64,000 nucleotides of DNA from an uncultured Sulfitobacter sp. (GCF_947500075.1 NZ_CANMQS010000010.1:33210-97209); one strand, 5' to 3'. Counted from the first letter of the stretch, positions 8,548 through 18,135 are shown. The notes: a model not told the origin generated them from the sequence alone. Numbers and translations are program-made.

Positions 8548-11500
8548 TTGCGCAGGTTTGAGCTCTTTCTGATTGCGATTTGCCTGACCGTGACGGTGGG
8601 TTTGTTTGCCAATAGCGTAAACAACTACAACGATACGGCGCGGGACGATTTCCTGAGCGTGACCGACGAAAGTGTCGACGCCGTGCGCAACCGCATGCGC
8701 ACCTATCTCCAGAGCCTCAATGGTGCGGCAGCCTTCCTGAGCGCGTCAGAGCGTGTGACCGTCGCGGATTTCAACGGCTATGTTGAAACGCTTGAAATTG
8801 ATCAGTTTCTGCCGGGGATCAACGGGATTGGCCTGATCGAACCTGTGCTGCGCGCCCAAGAGCAAGCGTTTCTGGACGAGATGCTGGCGCTTGGTGAAAC
8901 CCGGCTGACAATCAGACCCGAAACAGAAGGCGGGGAGCGGTTTATCATCAGCCGGATCTCACCCCATGAGCCAAACAAGGAAGCCCTTGGGCTCGACATC
9001 ACGTTTGAGCAGGGGCGGCGCGAAGCTGCGATCCGCGCGCGCGAGACCGGCGAGCCGCAGATGACGCCACGCATCCTGCTTGTGCAGGATGAGATGAAGG
9101 AACCGGGTTTCCTGCTGCTGCGTCCGCTTTTCCGCAAGGATCGGAACGCCCCCGCGGAAGAGGCCGCGCGTGGCACGTTTGTCGGCTGGGTCTATGCGCC
9201 CTTCATTGGCCGCAACCTGTTGTCCGCGATCACCCCGAACGAGGGCCGCGTCTTTCACATGAGCGTCTATGACGGCGATGTCGCAGACCCTGAAAACCTG
9301 ATCTATGGCAGTCAGGTGCCTGATCCGGCGGCCGAAAGGCCGATGTATACCTCAACCTATATGATCGATTCATTCGGTCGGAACTGGACCCTTGTCTATC
9401 AAAGCACCCCGGCGTTTGAGAGCGGCTATCGCACACTTGTGCCGCTGGCGATCCTGATCGTCGGTGTCTTGTCGACAGCGATGCTGCTGTTCTCCATGCG
9501 GAACCTGCGCATCCGCAGCGAAGCGCTGAGCGAGGTTGCCGCGATGCGCGCCCGCCAGGTCAGTGCGCGGGAGGAGGAAAACCGGTCGATCGTTGAGAAT
9601 GCGGTCACAGCGGTTTTCATTCTGGACGATCAGAAGAAAGTGATTTTCGCCAATCAGGCAGCGCTGTCGTGCTTTGGCTATGAGCTTGCCGAGATGGGCG
9701 GGTTGGAATTTGACCAGTTCATCAAGTTCTTCCACGACGCGGCAAGCACGGAACCCTACAACGCTTCGGGTCTGACCAAGCAGGGGGAGCGTCTGGTGCT
9801 GGACGTGCAGTGCAACGACTGGCTGACCTTTGATGGCGCGACACGCACCACCGCGATTGTGCGGGATCTGACAGCAGAGCAGGAAGCCCAGAAAGAACTT
9901 CGGCGCACGAAGCGGCTTTATGATCAGGCCCTCGAAGGGGCGCGGATCGGTGTCTTTGATGTCAATCTGGTCGATGGCACTTCTGATGTCTCGGATACCT
10001 GGTGTGAGTTGATGGGCTATGGTCCGGGCTGCAACGGGTTAGAGACGCAGCGGATGTTCTTGCAACGCATCCACCCCGATGATCGCGAGATCATGCGAGA
10101 GGCCGACCGGGGTGCAATTGACGGCACCACCGAACGCTCCATCGCAGAGTACCGGGTGAAGTTCGGAGAGAACGAGTGGCGCTGGATGCGCTCTGATGCG
10201 GTGGTCGTGGCACGGGATGCTGCCGGAACGGCCACGCGGATGATCGGCGCCCAGACCGACATCACCAGTTTGCGACACTCCCGCAATGCGCTGGAAGTCA
10301 GCGAAAAGCGGTTCCGCCGCGTGCTGGCGGCAGCGCCCGTCGGCATGGCGCTGATGGATGAGAACTGGAAGTTCACGGATGTGAACGGCGCCTTCAGCAC
10401 CCTGTGTGGCTGGGCCGAACGGGATCTGACCGCAGGTGCGGCGCGCTTGTCTGATATGATGGAATCGGGTGATTTGGCCGCGTTGGAAGAAAACGTGGCC
10501 ACATTGGTGCACGACAATTCACAGACCTCCTATCAGGGGGAACATCGCATCCTTCACAAAGACGGGTTTGAGCGGTGGGGGCTCTTCAACCTGTCATGGG
10601 CCTATGACAAGAACGAAGGGCGGAACATGTTCATCGCCCAGATCAACGACATCACGGATCAAAAGAAACTTGATCAGATCAAGAATGAATTCGTCTCGAC
10701 GGTCAGTCACGAATTGCGGACACCGCTGACCTCAATCAAAGGGGCGCTGGGCCTGATCGCTGCGTCTGACGCCAGCGGTCTGACCCCGGCCAGCGAGCGT
10801 CTGATTGAAATTGCGCGGACCAATACCGACAGGCTGACGACAATTGTGAACGACATTCTCGATCTTGAGAAAATCTCCTCCGGGGATGTGAAGTTCGAAT
10901 ATGAAAACATCGACATGGTTCAGATCATCGAAGATGCCGTGCAGGAGATGTCGCCCTTCGCCGAGACGCATGAGAACACCCTTGTCGTTGATGTGCCCGA
11001 AGCGCCCGTGATGGTGCATGCCGATCCCGGCCGTACCCGTCAGGTATTGGCCAACCTTATTTCCAACGCCTGCAAATACTCCTTTGAGAAGACGGAAATC
11101 CTGATCAAGACGGAGCGACTGGACAATCTGGCGATTGTCTATGTGCAGAACACTGGCGTCGGCGTGCCTGAAAGCTTCAAGTCGCGCATTTTTCAGGCCT
11201 TCTCGCAGGCTGATGGGTCAGACACGCGGGCCAAGGGCGGCACCGGTCTGGGTCTGAACATCACGCGGCAGATCATCAACCGCCACAACGGGCAGATCGG
11301 GTTCAAGAGCGTTGCCAATGGCGTCACCGTCTTCTGGTTCACCTATCCGATTGCCCGCACCGTGCTGAAATCCGTACCGGCCCGCGCGATCCCGGAAGAT
11401 CAGGCGCATGCCAAGAAAAAGCTGCGTGTTCTGCATCTTGAGGACGATCTGGATTTTGCGGAAATTCTGCAATCAGGCCTGCGGGATGTGGCCGACATTG

Positions 11501-11769
11501 TGCATGTCGATACCATGGCCCGCGCACGCGACGTGATGTCCGCCAGCGAACTGGACGTGGTGATCATTGACTGGTCACTGCCCGATGGAAACGGCGAGTT
11601 GCTGCTGGATGAGATTTTCGAGCGGTTCCCGGATGTGCGCGTGTTGGGGCTGTCCGCAGATTCCGATGTGCGTGGGGATGACCGGCTCTTTGCCAATCTG
11701 GTGAAATCCCGGACAGAGCTTTCAACCATCGCAGCCTGTGTGGCAGGACGGACGGCCCGCGCCTCGTGA
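8548..11769 (+). CDS. Hybrid sensor histidine kinase with CHASE and PAS domains and a C-terminal receiver
   Basis: A 1073-residue multidomain kinase. It has a membrane segment (about 4-24), an extracytoplasmic CHASE domain (about 40-240: LPGINGIGLIEPV, LGLDITFE, EPGFLLLRPLF) and a second membrane segment (about 293-315). Three PAS/PAC modules follow (about 345-450, 460-580, 590-705), then HisKA with H721 in SHELRTPLTSIKGAL, a HATPase (NLISNACKYS, GGTGLGLNITRQI) and a receiver (about 955-1065) with D1008 in VVIIDWSLPDGNG. The start is a TTG at 8548 with AGAGG 9 bases upstream. It is followed by a second kinase and a CheY-like regulator on the same strand. CHASE domains sense small extracellular ligands; the ligand here is unknown. 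Confidence 0.9.
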   Translation: MRRFELFLIAICLTVTVGLFANSVNNYNDTARDDFLSVTDESVDAVRNRMRTYLQSLNGAAAFLSASERVTVADFNGYVETLEIDQFLPGINGIGLIEPVLRAQEQAFLDEMLALGETRLTIRPETEGGERFIISRISPHEPNKEALGLDITFEQGRREAAIRARETGEPQMTPRILLVQDEMKEPGFLLLRPLFRKDRNAPAEEAARGTFVGWVYAPFIGRNLLSAITPNEGRVFHMSVYDGDVADPENLIYGSQVPDPAAERPMYTSTYMIDSFGRNWTLVYQSTPAFESGYRTLVPLAILIVGVLSTAMLLFSMRNLRIRSEALSEVAAMRARQVSAREEENRSIVENAVTAVFILDDQKKVIFANQAALSCFGYELAEMGGLEFDQFIKFFHDAASTEPYNASGLTKQGERLVLDVQCNDWLTFDGATRTTAIVRDLTAEQEAQKELRRTKRLYDQALEGARIGVFDVNLVDGTSDVSDTWCELMGYGPGCNGLETQRMFLQRIHPDDREIMREADRGAIDGTTERSIAEYRVKFGENEWRWMRSDAVVVARDAAGTATRMIGAQTDITSLRHSRNALEVSEKRFRRVLAAAPVGMALMDENWKFTDVNGAFSTLCGWAERDLTAGAARLSDMMESGDLAALEENVATLVHDNSQTSYQGEHRILHKDGFERWGLFNLSWAYDKNEGRNMFIAQINDITDQKKLDQIKNEFVSTVSHELRTPLTSIKGALGLIAASDASGLTPASERLIEIARTNTDRLTTIVNDILDLEKISSGDVKFEYENIDMVQIIEDAVQEMSPFAETHENTLVVDVPEAPVMVHADPGRTRQVLANLISNACKYSFEKTEILIKTERLDNLAIVYVQNTGVGVPESFKSRIFQAFSQADGSDTRAKGGTGLGLNITRQIINRHNGQIGFKSVANGVTVFWFTYPIARTVLKSVPARAIPEDQAHAKKKLRVLHLEDDLDFAEILQSGLRDVADIVHVDTMARARDVMSASELDVVIIDWSLPDGNGELLLDEIFERFPDVRVLGLSADSDVRGDDRLFANLVKSRTELSTIAACVAGRTARAS

Positions 11770-11903
11770 GCGCTGCGCTGTTCGTAACAGATTTCCTAAA
11801 AAGACCATAATCGTGACACCTTCATTTGCGAGGTAGTGGACAAATACCACGGAGTGCGCCGCAAGAGCGCGCCCTGGCTCGTACAGTCCAAGTGAGGTGA
11901 TCC

Positions 11904-13553
11904 GTGTTCAATGCGGTCAAAGAGAAGTCCACCCGCCACACCGCCATCGGTGCCGCCCTTGGCGCAGGATGGTATGTCTCCGCGGCGGCGCTGCTCAGCG
12001 GATCTGTTGCCACTGTGGCGCCCGCTGCCGGCGCGATTGCGCTCACTGCGCTGGTCCCCATGGCGCTGCGAAAATGGGCCCGTCCGACATCTCCACATCT
12101 CAAGGATACGCTTCTGGCGCAGCGTATGGCGGTGTGTAACCGGCATACGATGATCAACGTTGTGGACCGCAATGCCAAACTGGTCGAAGTCAACGACCTG
12201 TTGGTGGAAACCACGGGCTATGCGCGCGAAGACCTGATCGGGCAACCGATTGATATGCTTTACGACGACACGGGCCGGGCGCTGGTGCGGCGCATCCGCC
12301 GGATGTTGCAGCGCGGTGAATCCTGGGCTGGTCAGACGCCGCTGCGCAAAGCCGATGGATCGTCGATTTTCACCCATACGACGACCGCACCGCTTTATGA
12401 CGATGACGGCGAATGGGTTGGCTCGATCTCGGCCCGGACGGACGTCACACAGATCAACAAACTGATGGCTTTGCAAAGCAGCGCCGAGATCCTGAACGAA
12501 CTGCGGGATGAGATCTGGATCCTTGATGCGGATGAATTGGCGTTCTCTTACATGAACCACGCTTCTCTGGATCGGCTGGACTGGCGTCAGGAAGGGTTTC
12601 GCGGCCGCAGCCTGAGCGATGTCGCAGATGCCGAAGCGGTGCGGGTCATTGGCAATGCCTGCCAGCTTCTCAAAAAGACGCATCAGATGAATTCGCGCTT
12701 TGACGTCGATCTGATGGGCACGCCTTTCTCGGTTGGTATCAAATTCCTGCCTGCGGCAGCGCAGCCTGCACGCTTCCTGATCACCCTCACAGATTTGACC
12801 GAAGCCCGCGCGCAGGAGCAGACGAAGTCTGATTTCATTTCCATGGTCAGCCATGAATTGCGCTCTCCGCTGACGTCGATCAAAGGGTCGATGGGCCTGT
12901 TGTTGTCGAATGCGGCAGGGGAGTTGCCGGACAAGGCGGCCGAGCTGTTGCAGATCGCGCATCGGAATGCCGACCGGCTGGTGTTGATCATCAACGACAT
13001 TCTCGACCTTGAGAAAATCTCCGCAGGGCGGATGGATTTTGTCATGGAAGATGTCGATCTGGGTGCGTTGATCCGCGAGACCGACCAGGCGAACGAAATG
13101 ATGCGCCAGCGTCTTGGCCTGACCGTCAAGATTGAAGGGACGGAGAACCCGATCCCGCTGTCGACCGACCCCAACCGGATCATTCAGGTTTTGACCAACC
13201 TGTTGTCCAACGCCTGCAAATTCTCCAGACCCGGCGGGATCATTACGATCTCTGTTCGGGACGACGCAGAGAAGGTCCGCATTTCTGTTCGGGATCAGGG
13301 CATGGGTATTCCGCAAAAGGACCAGCACAAGATTTTCCAGCGCTTTGCCGATCTGGAAAACTCCGAACGTGCAGCCAAGGGTGGAACCGGATTGGGACTT
13401 AACATCTGCAAGGCTATTGTCGAAAGCCTTGGCGGTAAGATAGGGTTCGAGACAGAAGAAGGTGTGGGCACCTCATTCAACTTTGTGTTGCCCAAAGATT
13501 CCGGGTCTCGGCTTATCATCTCGAAGAAGGATGACGTGCGCGAGGCCTCTTAA
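11904..13553 (+). CDS. PAS-domain sensor histidine kinase
   Basis: A 549-residue kinase starting at a GTG (11904) behind AGTGAGGTGA. The N-terminus has a hydrophobic hairpin (about 15-52), then two PAS modules (about 75-185 and 190-300). The dimerisation domain has H317 in VSHELRSPLTSIKGSMGLL and the HATPase has NLLSNACKFS, DQGMGIP and GGTGLGLNICKA. The kinase core closely resembles that of the gene at 8548, suggesting duplication. The single-domain regulator at 13566 follows after 12 bases that hold its ribosome-binding site, so the two are co-transcribed and probable partners. Confidence 0.9.
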   Translation: MFNAVKEKSTRHTAIGAALGAGWYVSAAALLSGSVATVAPAAGAIALTALVPMALRKWARPTSPHLKDTLLAQRMAVCNRHTMINVVDRNAKLVEVNDLLVETTGYAREDLIGQPIDMLYDDTGRALVRRIRRMLQRGESWAGQTPLRKADGSSIFTHTTTAPLYDDDGEWVGSISARTDVTQINKLMALQSSAEILNELRDEIWILDADELAFSYMNHASLDRLDWRQEGFRGRSLSDVADAEAVRVIGNACQLLKKTHQMNSRFDVDLMGTPFSVGIKFLPAAAQPARFLITLTDLTEARAQEQTKSDFISMVSHELRSPLTSIKGSMGLLLSNAAGELPDKAAELLQIAHRNADRLVLIINDILDLEKISAGRMDFVMEDVDLGALIRETDQANEMMRQRLGLTVKIEGTENPIPLSTDPNRIIQVLTNLLSNACKFSRPGGIITISVRDDAEKVRISVRDQGMGIPQKDQHKIFQRFADLENSERAAKGGTGLGLNICKAIVESLGGKIGFETEEGVGTSFNFVLPKDSGSRLIISKKDDVREAS

Positions 13554-13565
13554 AGAGGAGCAGGC

Positions 13566-13934
13566 ATGATAAAGCTGCTACACGTCGAGGACGATGCAGA
13601 CATCCGCGAAATCGCCAAGATGGCGCTGGACCTTTCTGGTGAATTTGAAGTGGTGCAATGTGAAAGCGGGGAGGACGCGCTGACCACAGTGCCGGGGTAT
13701 CTGCCTGATGTGATCCTGCTGGACATGATGATGCCCGGCATGACCGGCAAACAAACGCTTGAGAAAATGCGCGAGATGCCTGAACTGGCAGATACGCCTG
13801 CGATCTTCATGACCGCGCGGGCACAGCAATCAGAGATGGAAGAATTGCGCAGCCTTGGTGCGGCCGAGGTGATCAGCAAACCCTTCGACCCGATGTCGCT
13901 TGCCGATCAGGTCAAAAGTGCGATTGGAATATAG
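13566..13934 (+). CDS. Single-domain CheY-like response regulator
   Basis: A 122-residue stand-alone receiver with acidic residues E8-D10, phospho-acceptor D53 (VILLDMMMPGMTG), T in IFMTARAQ and K in VISKPFDP. There is no output domain, so it probably acts as a phosphate shuttle or a protein-protein switch. An AAAGAGGAG ribosome-binding site precedes the ATG. It ends the plus-strand operon and faces the Hpt gene at 14028 across a shared terminator, which suggests a phosphorelay among these products. Confidence 0.9.
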   Translation: MIKLLHVEDDADIREIAKMALDLSGEFEVVQCESGEDALTTVPGYLPDVILLDMMMPGMTGKQTLEKMREMPELADTPAIFMTARAQQSEMEELRSLGAAEVISKPFDPMSLADQVKSAIGI

Positions 13935-13966
13935 CCGCGTTCAGGTGTGTTCAGAGCAGAACAGAC

Positions 13967-14009
13967 AAAAGAAAAGGCGCCACACTTGATACAGTGGGCG
14001 CCTTTGTTC
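13967..14009. terminator. Bidirectional terminator between convergent regulator and Hpt genes
   Basis: AAAAGGCGCC (13972-13981) pairs with GGGCGCCTTT (13996-14005), with flanking A-rich and T-rich runs on the two sides. This is the form of a terminator that works in both directions between convergent genes. Confidence 0.75.
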
Positions 14010-14027
14010 TTACAGCCAGTTTGTCAG

Positions 14028-14405
14028 TTATTCCGCTTCAACGGGCGTCCGCTGCGCCGCGATAACCTCGCGACAATTGGTCACAAAGACGTCGAGGTGG
14101 TAGATCAATTCGCCGGGGCAAATGGCCAGATCGGCGTCAGGACCTTCCAGATGAGCAATGATCTCCATCTCACACTCCCGCGCGGCTTTGCCCAGATCTG
14201 CCCAGCCCAGCGACCCTGCGCTGCCGGAAATCTGGTGAAGTACAGCTTGCGCAGAGGCAAGGTTTTCGTTGATGTCTTCGAGGGTCTGTCCGTCCCATGC
14301 CGCAAGCGCATGCCCCGCAATCGCCGACTGGCGTTGTTCCAACATTTCTAGAAAGCGACCGCGGACCCGATCGATCCCTGGCAATTCATTCATCATGTCT
14401 TTCAC
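14028..14405 (-). CDS. Hpt-domain phosphotransfer protein
   Basis: A 125-residue helical protein with an Hpt signature around H57 (AVLHQISGSAGSLGWADLG). The usual lysine two places after the histidine region is replaced by serine, but the GSAGSLG turn is kept. The longest frame starts at a GTG at 14405 that overlaps the TGA of the upstream gene by four bases (GTGA); an internal ATG pair at residues 4-5 is the alternative start. It is co-transcribed with the receiver protein at 14402-15373 and probably passes phosphate between the hybrid kinase at 8548 and a receiver. Partner choice is inferred from position. Confidence 0.8.
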   Translation of the reverse strand: MKDMMNELPGIDRVRGRFLEMLEQRQSAIAGHALAAWDGQTLEDINENLASAQAVLHQISGSAGSLGWADLGKAARECEMEIIAHLEGPDADLAICPGELIYHLDVFVTNCREVIAAQRTPVEAE

Positions 14406-15373
14406 GCTGTTTGACCTAACTCAAAATAGTTACTCTGTGACTTCTCAAACGCGACGCAGGCCTCTTCGGCACTGGCATGGGCGGCGGCAAGCGCCTCCAT
14501 TACGGAATTCCCTGTTTTCCAGACAAGCCGGATCGCACCACCTGCGCTGACGCGCGGCTGCAAACGCTGACCTGCATTATTGTAAAGCTCTGTCCGGGCA
14601 AGCGACAGGTTGATGGCATCCATCAATTGCTGCATGTCCGGGCGCCAGCCGCTTTCTGTGATGCACACGAAAGTGCCGCTGCCGGCGTAGGACATCAGAT
14701 ACTGACGCCCAACCAGGGTGTCGGAAATGATCTCGGCCACATCCTGAATCAGGCTGTAGAATTCAAACGCGCTCAACCCGGCGTGGAACGCGTCGATCTG
14801 GCGGATGGTGAAGGCAAAGGTGGTGGAGCCGAACAGCGACTGCTTGGACAGCTGTGCCACGTAGTTTTCCATCGCAAGATAGTCGATGACGTTCTCAACA
14901 TCATAGATGGAGATCGGCTCGTAAATCTCGACAGTGTTGACATCTTCGGCCAGAGACTGCGTTGCGAAGATCTTCTTGGTGCGGGTCTGGCGGGCCTCCA
15001 GCAGCCCTTCAACCGTGTTCAGCCGTGCTTTCAGTTCCGCCACTTCAAACGGTTTGGTCACATAGTCCGTGGCGCCAGCAGCGAAGGCGTTGTCGATATA
15101 GCGTTTTTCGGCCATGGCCGTCAGCATCAGCACAGGTGTATCGGCAAAACGGGAGGTTTCGCGCAGTTTCCGGGTCAGATCGATCCCGTCCATGCCTGGC
15201 ATCTGGATATCGAACAGAAAACAATCAAAAACGTCGTCTGGATTGCTCTCCAGAAATTCCAGCGCATCAATCGCGGAAGGGGCGGTGCTGAGATTATGGT
15301 CGCCGACAGCCTCGATGAACTGACAAAGCAGCTCGAGGATAATTGGGTCGTCGTCAACGGCCAGGATACGCAT
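14402..15373 (-). CDS. Response regulator with a degenerate GGDEF-like output domain
   Basis: A 323-residue protein. Residues 1-120 are a complete receiver (D7-D9, phospho-acceptor D55 in FLFDIQMPGMDG, T in VLMLTAM, K in YVTKPFEV). Residues 190-315 look like a cyclase fold without the active site: SYAGSGTFVCI lies where GGDEF should be, and VSAGGAIRLV and MEALAAAHASAEEA match the later conserved blocks of diguanylate cyclases. Without the GGDEF residues it should not make cyclic-di-GMP, and may act by binding nucleotide or a partner. It heads the minus-strand pair with Hpt. The degenerate GGDEF assignment is my alignment by eye. Confidence 0.75.
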   Translation of the reverse strand: MRILAVDDDPIILELLCQFIEAVGDHNLSTAPSAIDALEFLESNPDDVFDCFLFDIQMPGMDGIDLTRKLRETSRFADTPVLMLTAMAEKRYIDNAFAAGATDYVTKPFEVAELKARLNTVEGLLEARQTRTKKIFATQSLAEDVNTVEIYEPISIYDVENVIDYLAMENYVAQLSKQSLFGSTTFAFTIRQIDAFHAGLSAFEFYSLIQDVAEIISDTLVGRQYLMSYAGSGTFVCITESGWRPDMQQLMDAINLSLARTELYNNAGQRLQPRVSAGGAIRLVWKTGNSVMEALAAAHASAEEACVAFEKSQSNYFELGQTA

Positions 15374-15566
15374 TGCTCTCTCCGGTTTCGCGGGCTGGTT
15401 TTATTTTTTGCCCCGTTCTTGCTTACTCCAACTTCTACGGGAAAAGTGGCACAATTTTGGCGGATTGGCGAAAAGTAATGGAATTGAAGGGGCGCTGTTT
15501 CGGCAAATAGAGCAATTCAACTCAAACTGAGACTGTTTGGGCCATTTCTTGCTCAGCGCAGCGTTT

Positions 15567-16760
15567 TCAGATCACCGCTTTTTCCAGAAACTTCGTTTGG
15601 TTCATGACCCGTTCGAATCCAAAAGGCGACAGGTCAAGTGATTCATACGCCCCATGGGTGATCAGTTCTGCAACCCCGCGTCCCATTGCAGGGCTTTGCT
15701 GCAATCCGTGCCCTGAAAATCCGTTTAAAAATATGAGGTTAGAGATTTCAGGGTGGGCGCCGACAATCGCGTTTTGATCAAAGGTGTTATAGGCGTAATG
15801 CCCCACCCATTCGTTGATAACCTTGATCTGTTCAAAGGCGGGGACTCGGGTTGCCAAGACAGGCCAGACTTTCTGCTCCCACAGGCTATGGTCAAACACG
15901 AAATCGTCATAGGCGACGTCCGGGTCTTCATCTGGCGGACACCCGGCCAGGTAGTATTTTCCATCTGTTCGCATGTGCACGCCGGAGGGGTCAATTGTCA
16001 GTGGCAAATCGCGGTCCAGTGGCTGGGCCGCATCGAAGATAAACGTGTACCTTTTTCGGGGCCGCACGGGCAGGTCGATGCCTGCCATCGCGGCGGTGGC
16101 CGCGGCGCGTGGGCCTGACGCATTGACCAACGTGCCACAACTCAGGGTTTCTCCGGATTTCAGCGTGACCCCTTCAACTTGCGTGCCCGCCGCGTTCAGG
16201 GTCAGGCCGGTGACCTCATCATGCAGGTAGGTGACACCGTTCCGTCTGGCCATGCGTTTGAACCAGTCAAACATCGTGCCGCCGTCAAAGTATCCTTCAT
16301 CCACAAGGTTGTGGTTGCCACCGATGATGCCATCGAGATTGTAAAACGGATAGGCTTCCGCGATCTCATCTCGGGTCATGTGGCGGGTGTGCGCACCCAG
16401 CGCGCTTTGGATCTGCTGGCTTTCCCGCAGGGTCGCGGCAAATTCTTCGGTATCGGCAAGATACATGTAGCCGTAACTTTGCAGCGGCAGATGCGGCACT
16501 TCGGGGTCACCGCCCATGAAGCTGCGGAAATTCTTGATGAATTCCGCACCGAATTGAGACACCTGAATGTTCGTGCGATTGCTGAATTGCTGGCGGATGC
16601 AGGAATTGGTGTGGCTGGTGGAGGCAAAGGTATACGTGGGGTCGCGCTCCACCACGGCAATCGTGCCGTCAAAACCGGGCGTGTTTGTCAGCCACCAGGC
16701 CAGTGACGATCCGTAAATCGCCCCGCCCACAATGATCACGTCGAAAGAAGATGAAGGCAT
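15567..16760 (-). CDS. FAD-dependent oxidoreductase of the DAO family
   Basis: About 397 residues with an N-terminal dinucleotide-binding motif (FDVIIVGGAIYGSSLAWWL) and an FAD-family second half (GTLVNASGPRAAA). The C-terminal NGFSGHGLQQSPAMGRGVAELI stretch is typical of sarcosine-oxidase/glycine-oxidase-type amine oxidases. The start chosen is the ATG at 16760; a GTG at 16772 in the same frame is an alternative, and neither has a clear ribosome-binding site. It would oxidise an amine or N-methyl amino acid. No heterotetrameric sarcosine oxidase partners are nearby. The substrate is unknown. Confidence 0.85.
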   Translation of the reverse strand: MPSSSFDVIIVGGAIYGSSLAWWLTNTPGFDGTIAVVERDPTYTFASTSHTNSCIRQQFSNRTNIQVSQFGAEFIKNFRSFMGGDPEVPHLPLQSYGYMYLADTEEFAATLRESQQIQSALGAHTRHMTRDEIAEAYPFYNLDGIIGGNHNLVDEGYFDGGTMFDWFKRMARRNGVTYLHDEVTGLTLNAAGTQVEGVTLKSGETLSCGTLVNASGPRAAATAAMAGIDLPVRPRKRYTFIFDAAQPLDRDLPLTIDPSGVHMRTDGKYYLAGCPPDEDPDVAYDDFVFDHSLWEQKVWPVLATRVPAFEQIKVINEWVGHYAYNTFDQNAIVGAHPEISNLIFLNGFSGHGLQQSPAMGRGVAELITHGAYESLDLSPFGFERVMNQTKFLEKAVI

Positions 16761-16841
16761 GGCCGGGCTCACAATTCAGGGGATGTCCGCGCGAAAGGTA
16801 TCAAGCGCACGGCAGGGGCGTAAATGTCATTTTGCGACGTT

Positions 16842-17453
16842 TCACCGGGAAAATGCCGTATCCAGCGCGCGTTCCACCATCATCAGCCGGTCTTGTCCGT
16901 AAAACATGTCGCCGTCCACGAAATAGGTGGGGGACCCGAACAGCCCGCGATCAATGGCCTCTTTCGTGTTGGCCTGATGCTGCGCCTCAATGGCGCCAGA
17001 GCCGGCGGCGGTGAGCAGGGCTTCCGCATCCATGCCCATCCCCTCTGCAAGAGCGTGCAGAACAGCGGCGTCTGCAATATCCGCGTCGTCGCGCCAATGG
17101 GCCTGAAGCACCGCACGGGAGAACGCATCTGCATGCTCACCCGCCGCGATGATCGCGCTGTTGGGCAGGTGCAGCGGGTTGTCATGGTAGGTCGGTCTGA
17201 AATCCACGATGGGCAGGCCCCGCCATTCGGCCCAACGGACCAGTTCACGCCCAAAGAAGTAGTCAACATGCGCAGCGGAGCGTTTCTTGAACGGTTGCCC
17301 GCCTGCGGCATTGATCACCGGATGGAAATCAAAGGGGCGGTGGATGACCCGCGCGCCGGTCTGGTCTGCAATTCGGGCCAATTCCCAAGCGCCAAGATAG
17401 GCATAGGCGGAATGGGCGGAATAGAAGTATTCGATTTCTCGTGTGGGGCGCAT
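16842..17453 (-). CDS. 2-hydroxychromene-2-carboxylate isomerase family protein (DsbA superfamily)
   Basis: About 203 residues. The start chosen is the ATG at 17453, preceded by AAGGA; an upstream in-frame ATG lacks such a site. The protein shows the thioredoxin-like fold of the glutathione-dependent HCCA isomerase/kappa GST family. The N-terminal active-site region is EYFYSAHSAYAYLG, with a serine where DsbA has cysteine. The C-terminal signature is RGLFGSPTYFVDGDMFYGQDRL. It probably performs a glutathione-dependent isomerisation or transfer. It is divergent from doxX-like 17652 with a palindrome in the gap. Confidence 0.88.
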   Translation of the reverse strand: MRPTREIEYFYSAHSAYAYLGAWELARIADQTGARVIHRPFDFHPVINAAGGQPFKKRSAAHVDYFFGRELVRWAEWRGLPIVDFRPTYHDNPLHLPNSAIIAAGEHADAFSRAVLQAHWRDDADIADAAVLHALAEGMGMDAEALLTAAGSGAIEAQHQANTKEAIDRGLFGSPTYFVDGDMFYGQDRLMMVERALDTAFSR

Positions 17454-17483
17454 GGGGTTTCCTTGGTTCCGGGGCAGGCCAGA

Positions 17484-17500
17484 CGTGAGCATGACTCACG
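17484..17500. promoter_or_regulatory. Palindrome in the divergent gap between the isomerase and DoxX genes
   Basis: CGTGAG and CTCACG form a 6-bp inverted repeat with a 5-base spacer, about 30 bases upstream of the isomerase start. The size fits a dimeric repressor operator. A second inverted repeat, GGCGCGC (17567-17573) with GCGCGCC (17585-17591), lies nearer the DoxX gene. No regulator gene is adjacent. Confidence 0.4.
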
Positions 17501-17651
17501 CAAGCGGGTATGAAAAGAGCGGGCATCGCACCCATTTTCCCTGTCCCAAGGTCACCCGTGCAATCGGGCGCGCAAATTGTTAACGCGCGCCATATTCTGA
17601 TCGCACCCGTGTCAATCCGGCGGGCGTCCCTGGCTCTGAAAGCATCCTGCA

Positions 17652-18053
17652 ATGAACACCGCCGTTTTGATGAAACCCGCCCGGTTCGTGCGGCCCCTCG
17701 CCAGTGCCGGCATGTTTGCGGGGCGGCTGTGTCTTGCCGCTCTGTTTCTGGCAGGGGCATTGCAAAAGGCCTTTGCGCCGGAAGTGGTGGAACACTTGCT
17801 GGCCGCACAGGGATACGCGCCCGCGTTGATCTGGCCTGCCTTGATCCTCAGCGCTTTTGGGGCGGCCTGCCTGATCATGGGCCTGTGGTTGGCGCCGATA
17901 GCCCTTGTGCTGGCGCTTTATTCCATCGCGACGAGCGTGTTTCACTTCATCCCCGATGATCCGGTGCAAATGTCGATCTTCCTAAAGAACTGGGCCATCG
18001 CGGGCGGCCTTGTGATGCTCAGCGCGCATGAGGTGCTTTCGGCACCGGAATGA
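17652..18053 (+). CDS. DoxX family membrane protein
   Basis: A 133-residue protein with four hydrophobic segments (about 24-42, 58-76, 78-98, 108-128). The pattern AGRLCLAALFLAGALQKAF followed by a loop and FHFIPDDPVQMSIFLKNWAIAGGLVML is characteristic of the DoxX family. Members are inner-membrane proteins linked to thiosulfate:quinone oxidoreductases or redox stress, but most have no assigned role. It ends 80 bases before the M19 protein start on the same strand. Confidence 0.88.
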   Translation: MNTAVLMKPARFVRPLASAGMFAGRLCLAALFLAGALQKAFAPEVVEHLLAAQGYAPALIWPALILSAFGAACLIMGLWLAPIALVLALYSIATSVFHFIPDDPVQMSIFLKNWAIAGGLVMLSAHEVLSAPE

Positions 18054-18135
18054 GTGCTGGACGGCAGGGGCGCGCGCGCATGCGCGGGTCGTTTTCCTGA
18101 TTGAGCCGGGCGGCGTTTTCATTGAATGTGGCGCT

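Noticed and set aside
15440..15465. Sigma-54-like TGGCAC followed by TGGC on the plus strand.
   Set aside because: The -12 part does not match and no plus-strand gene follows.
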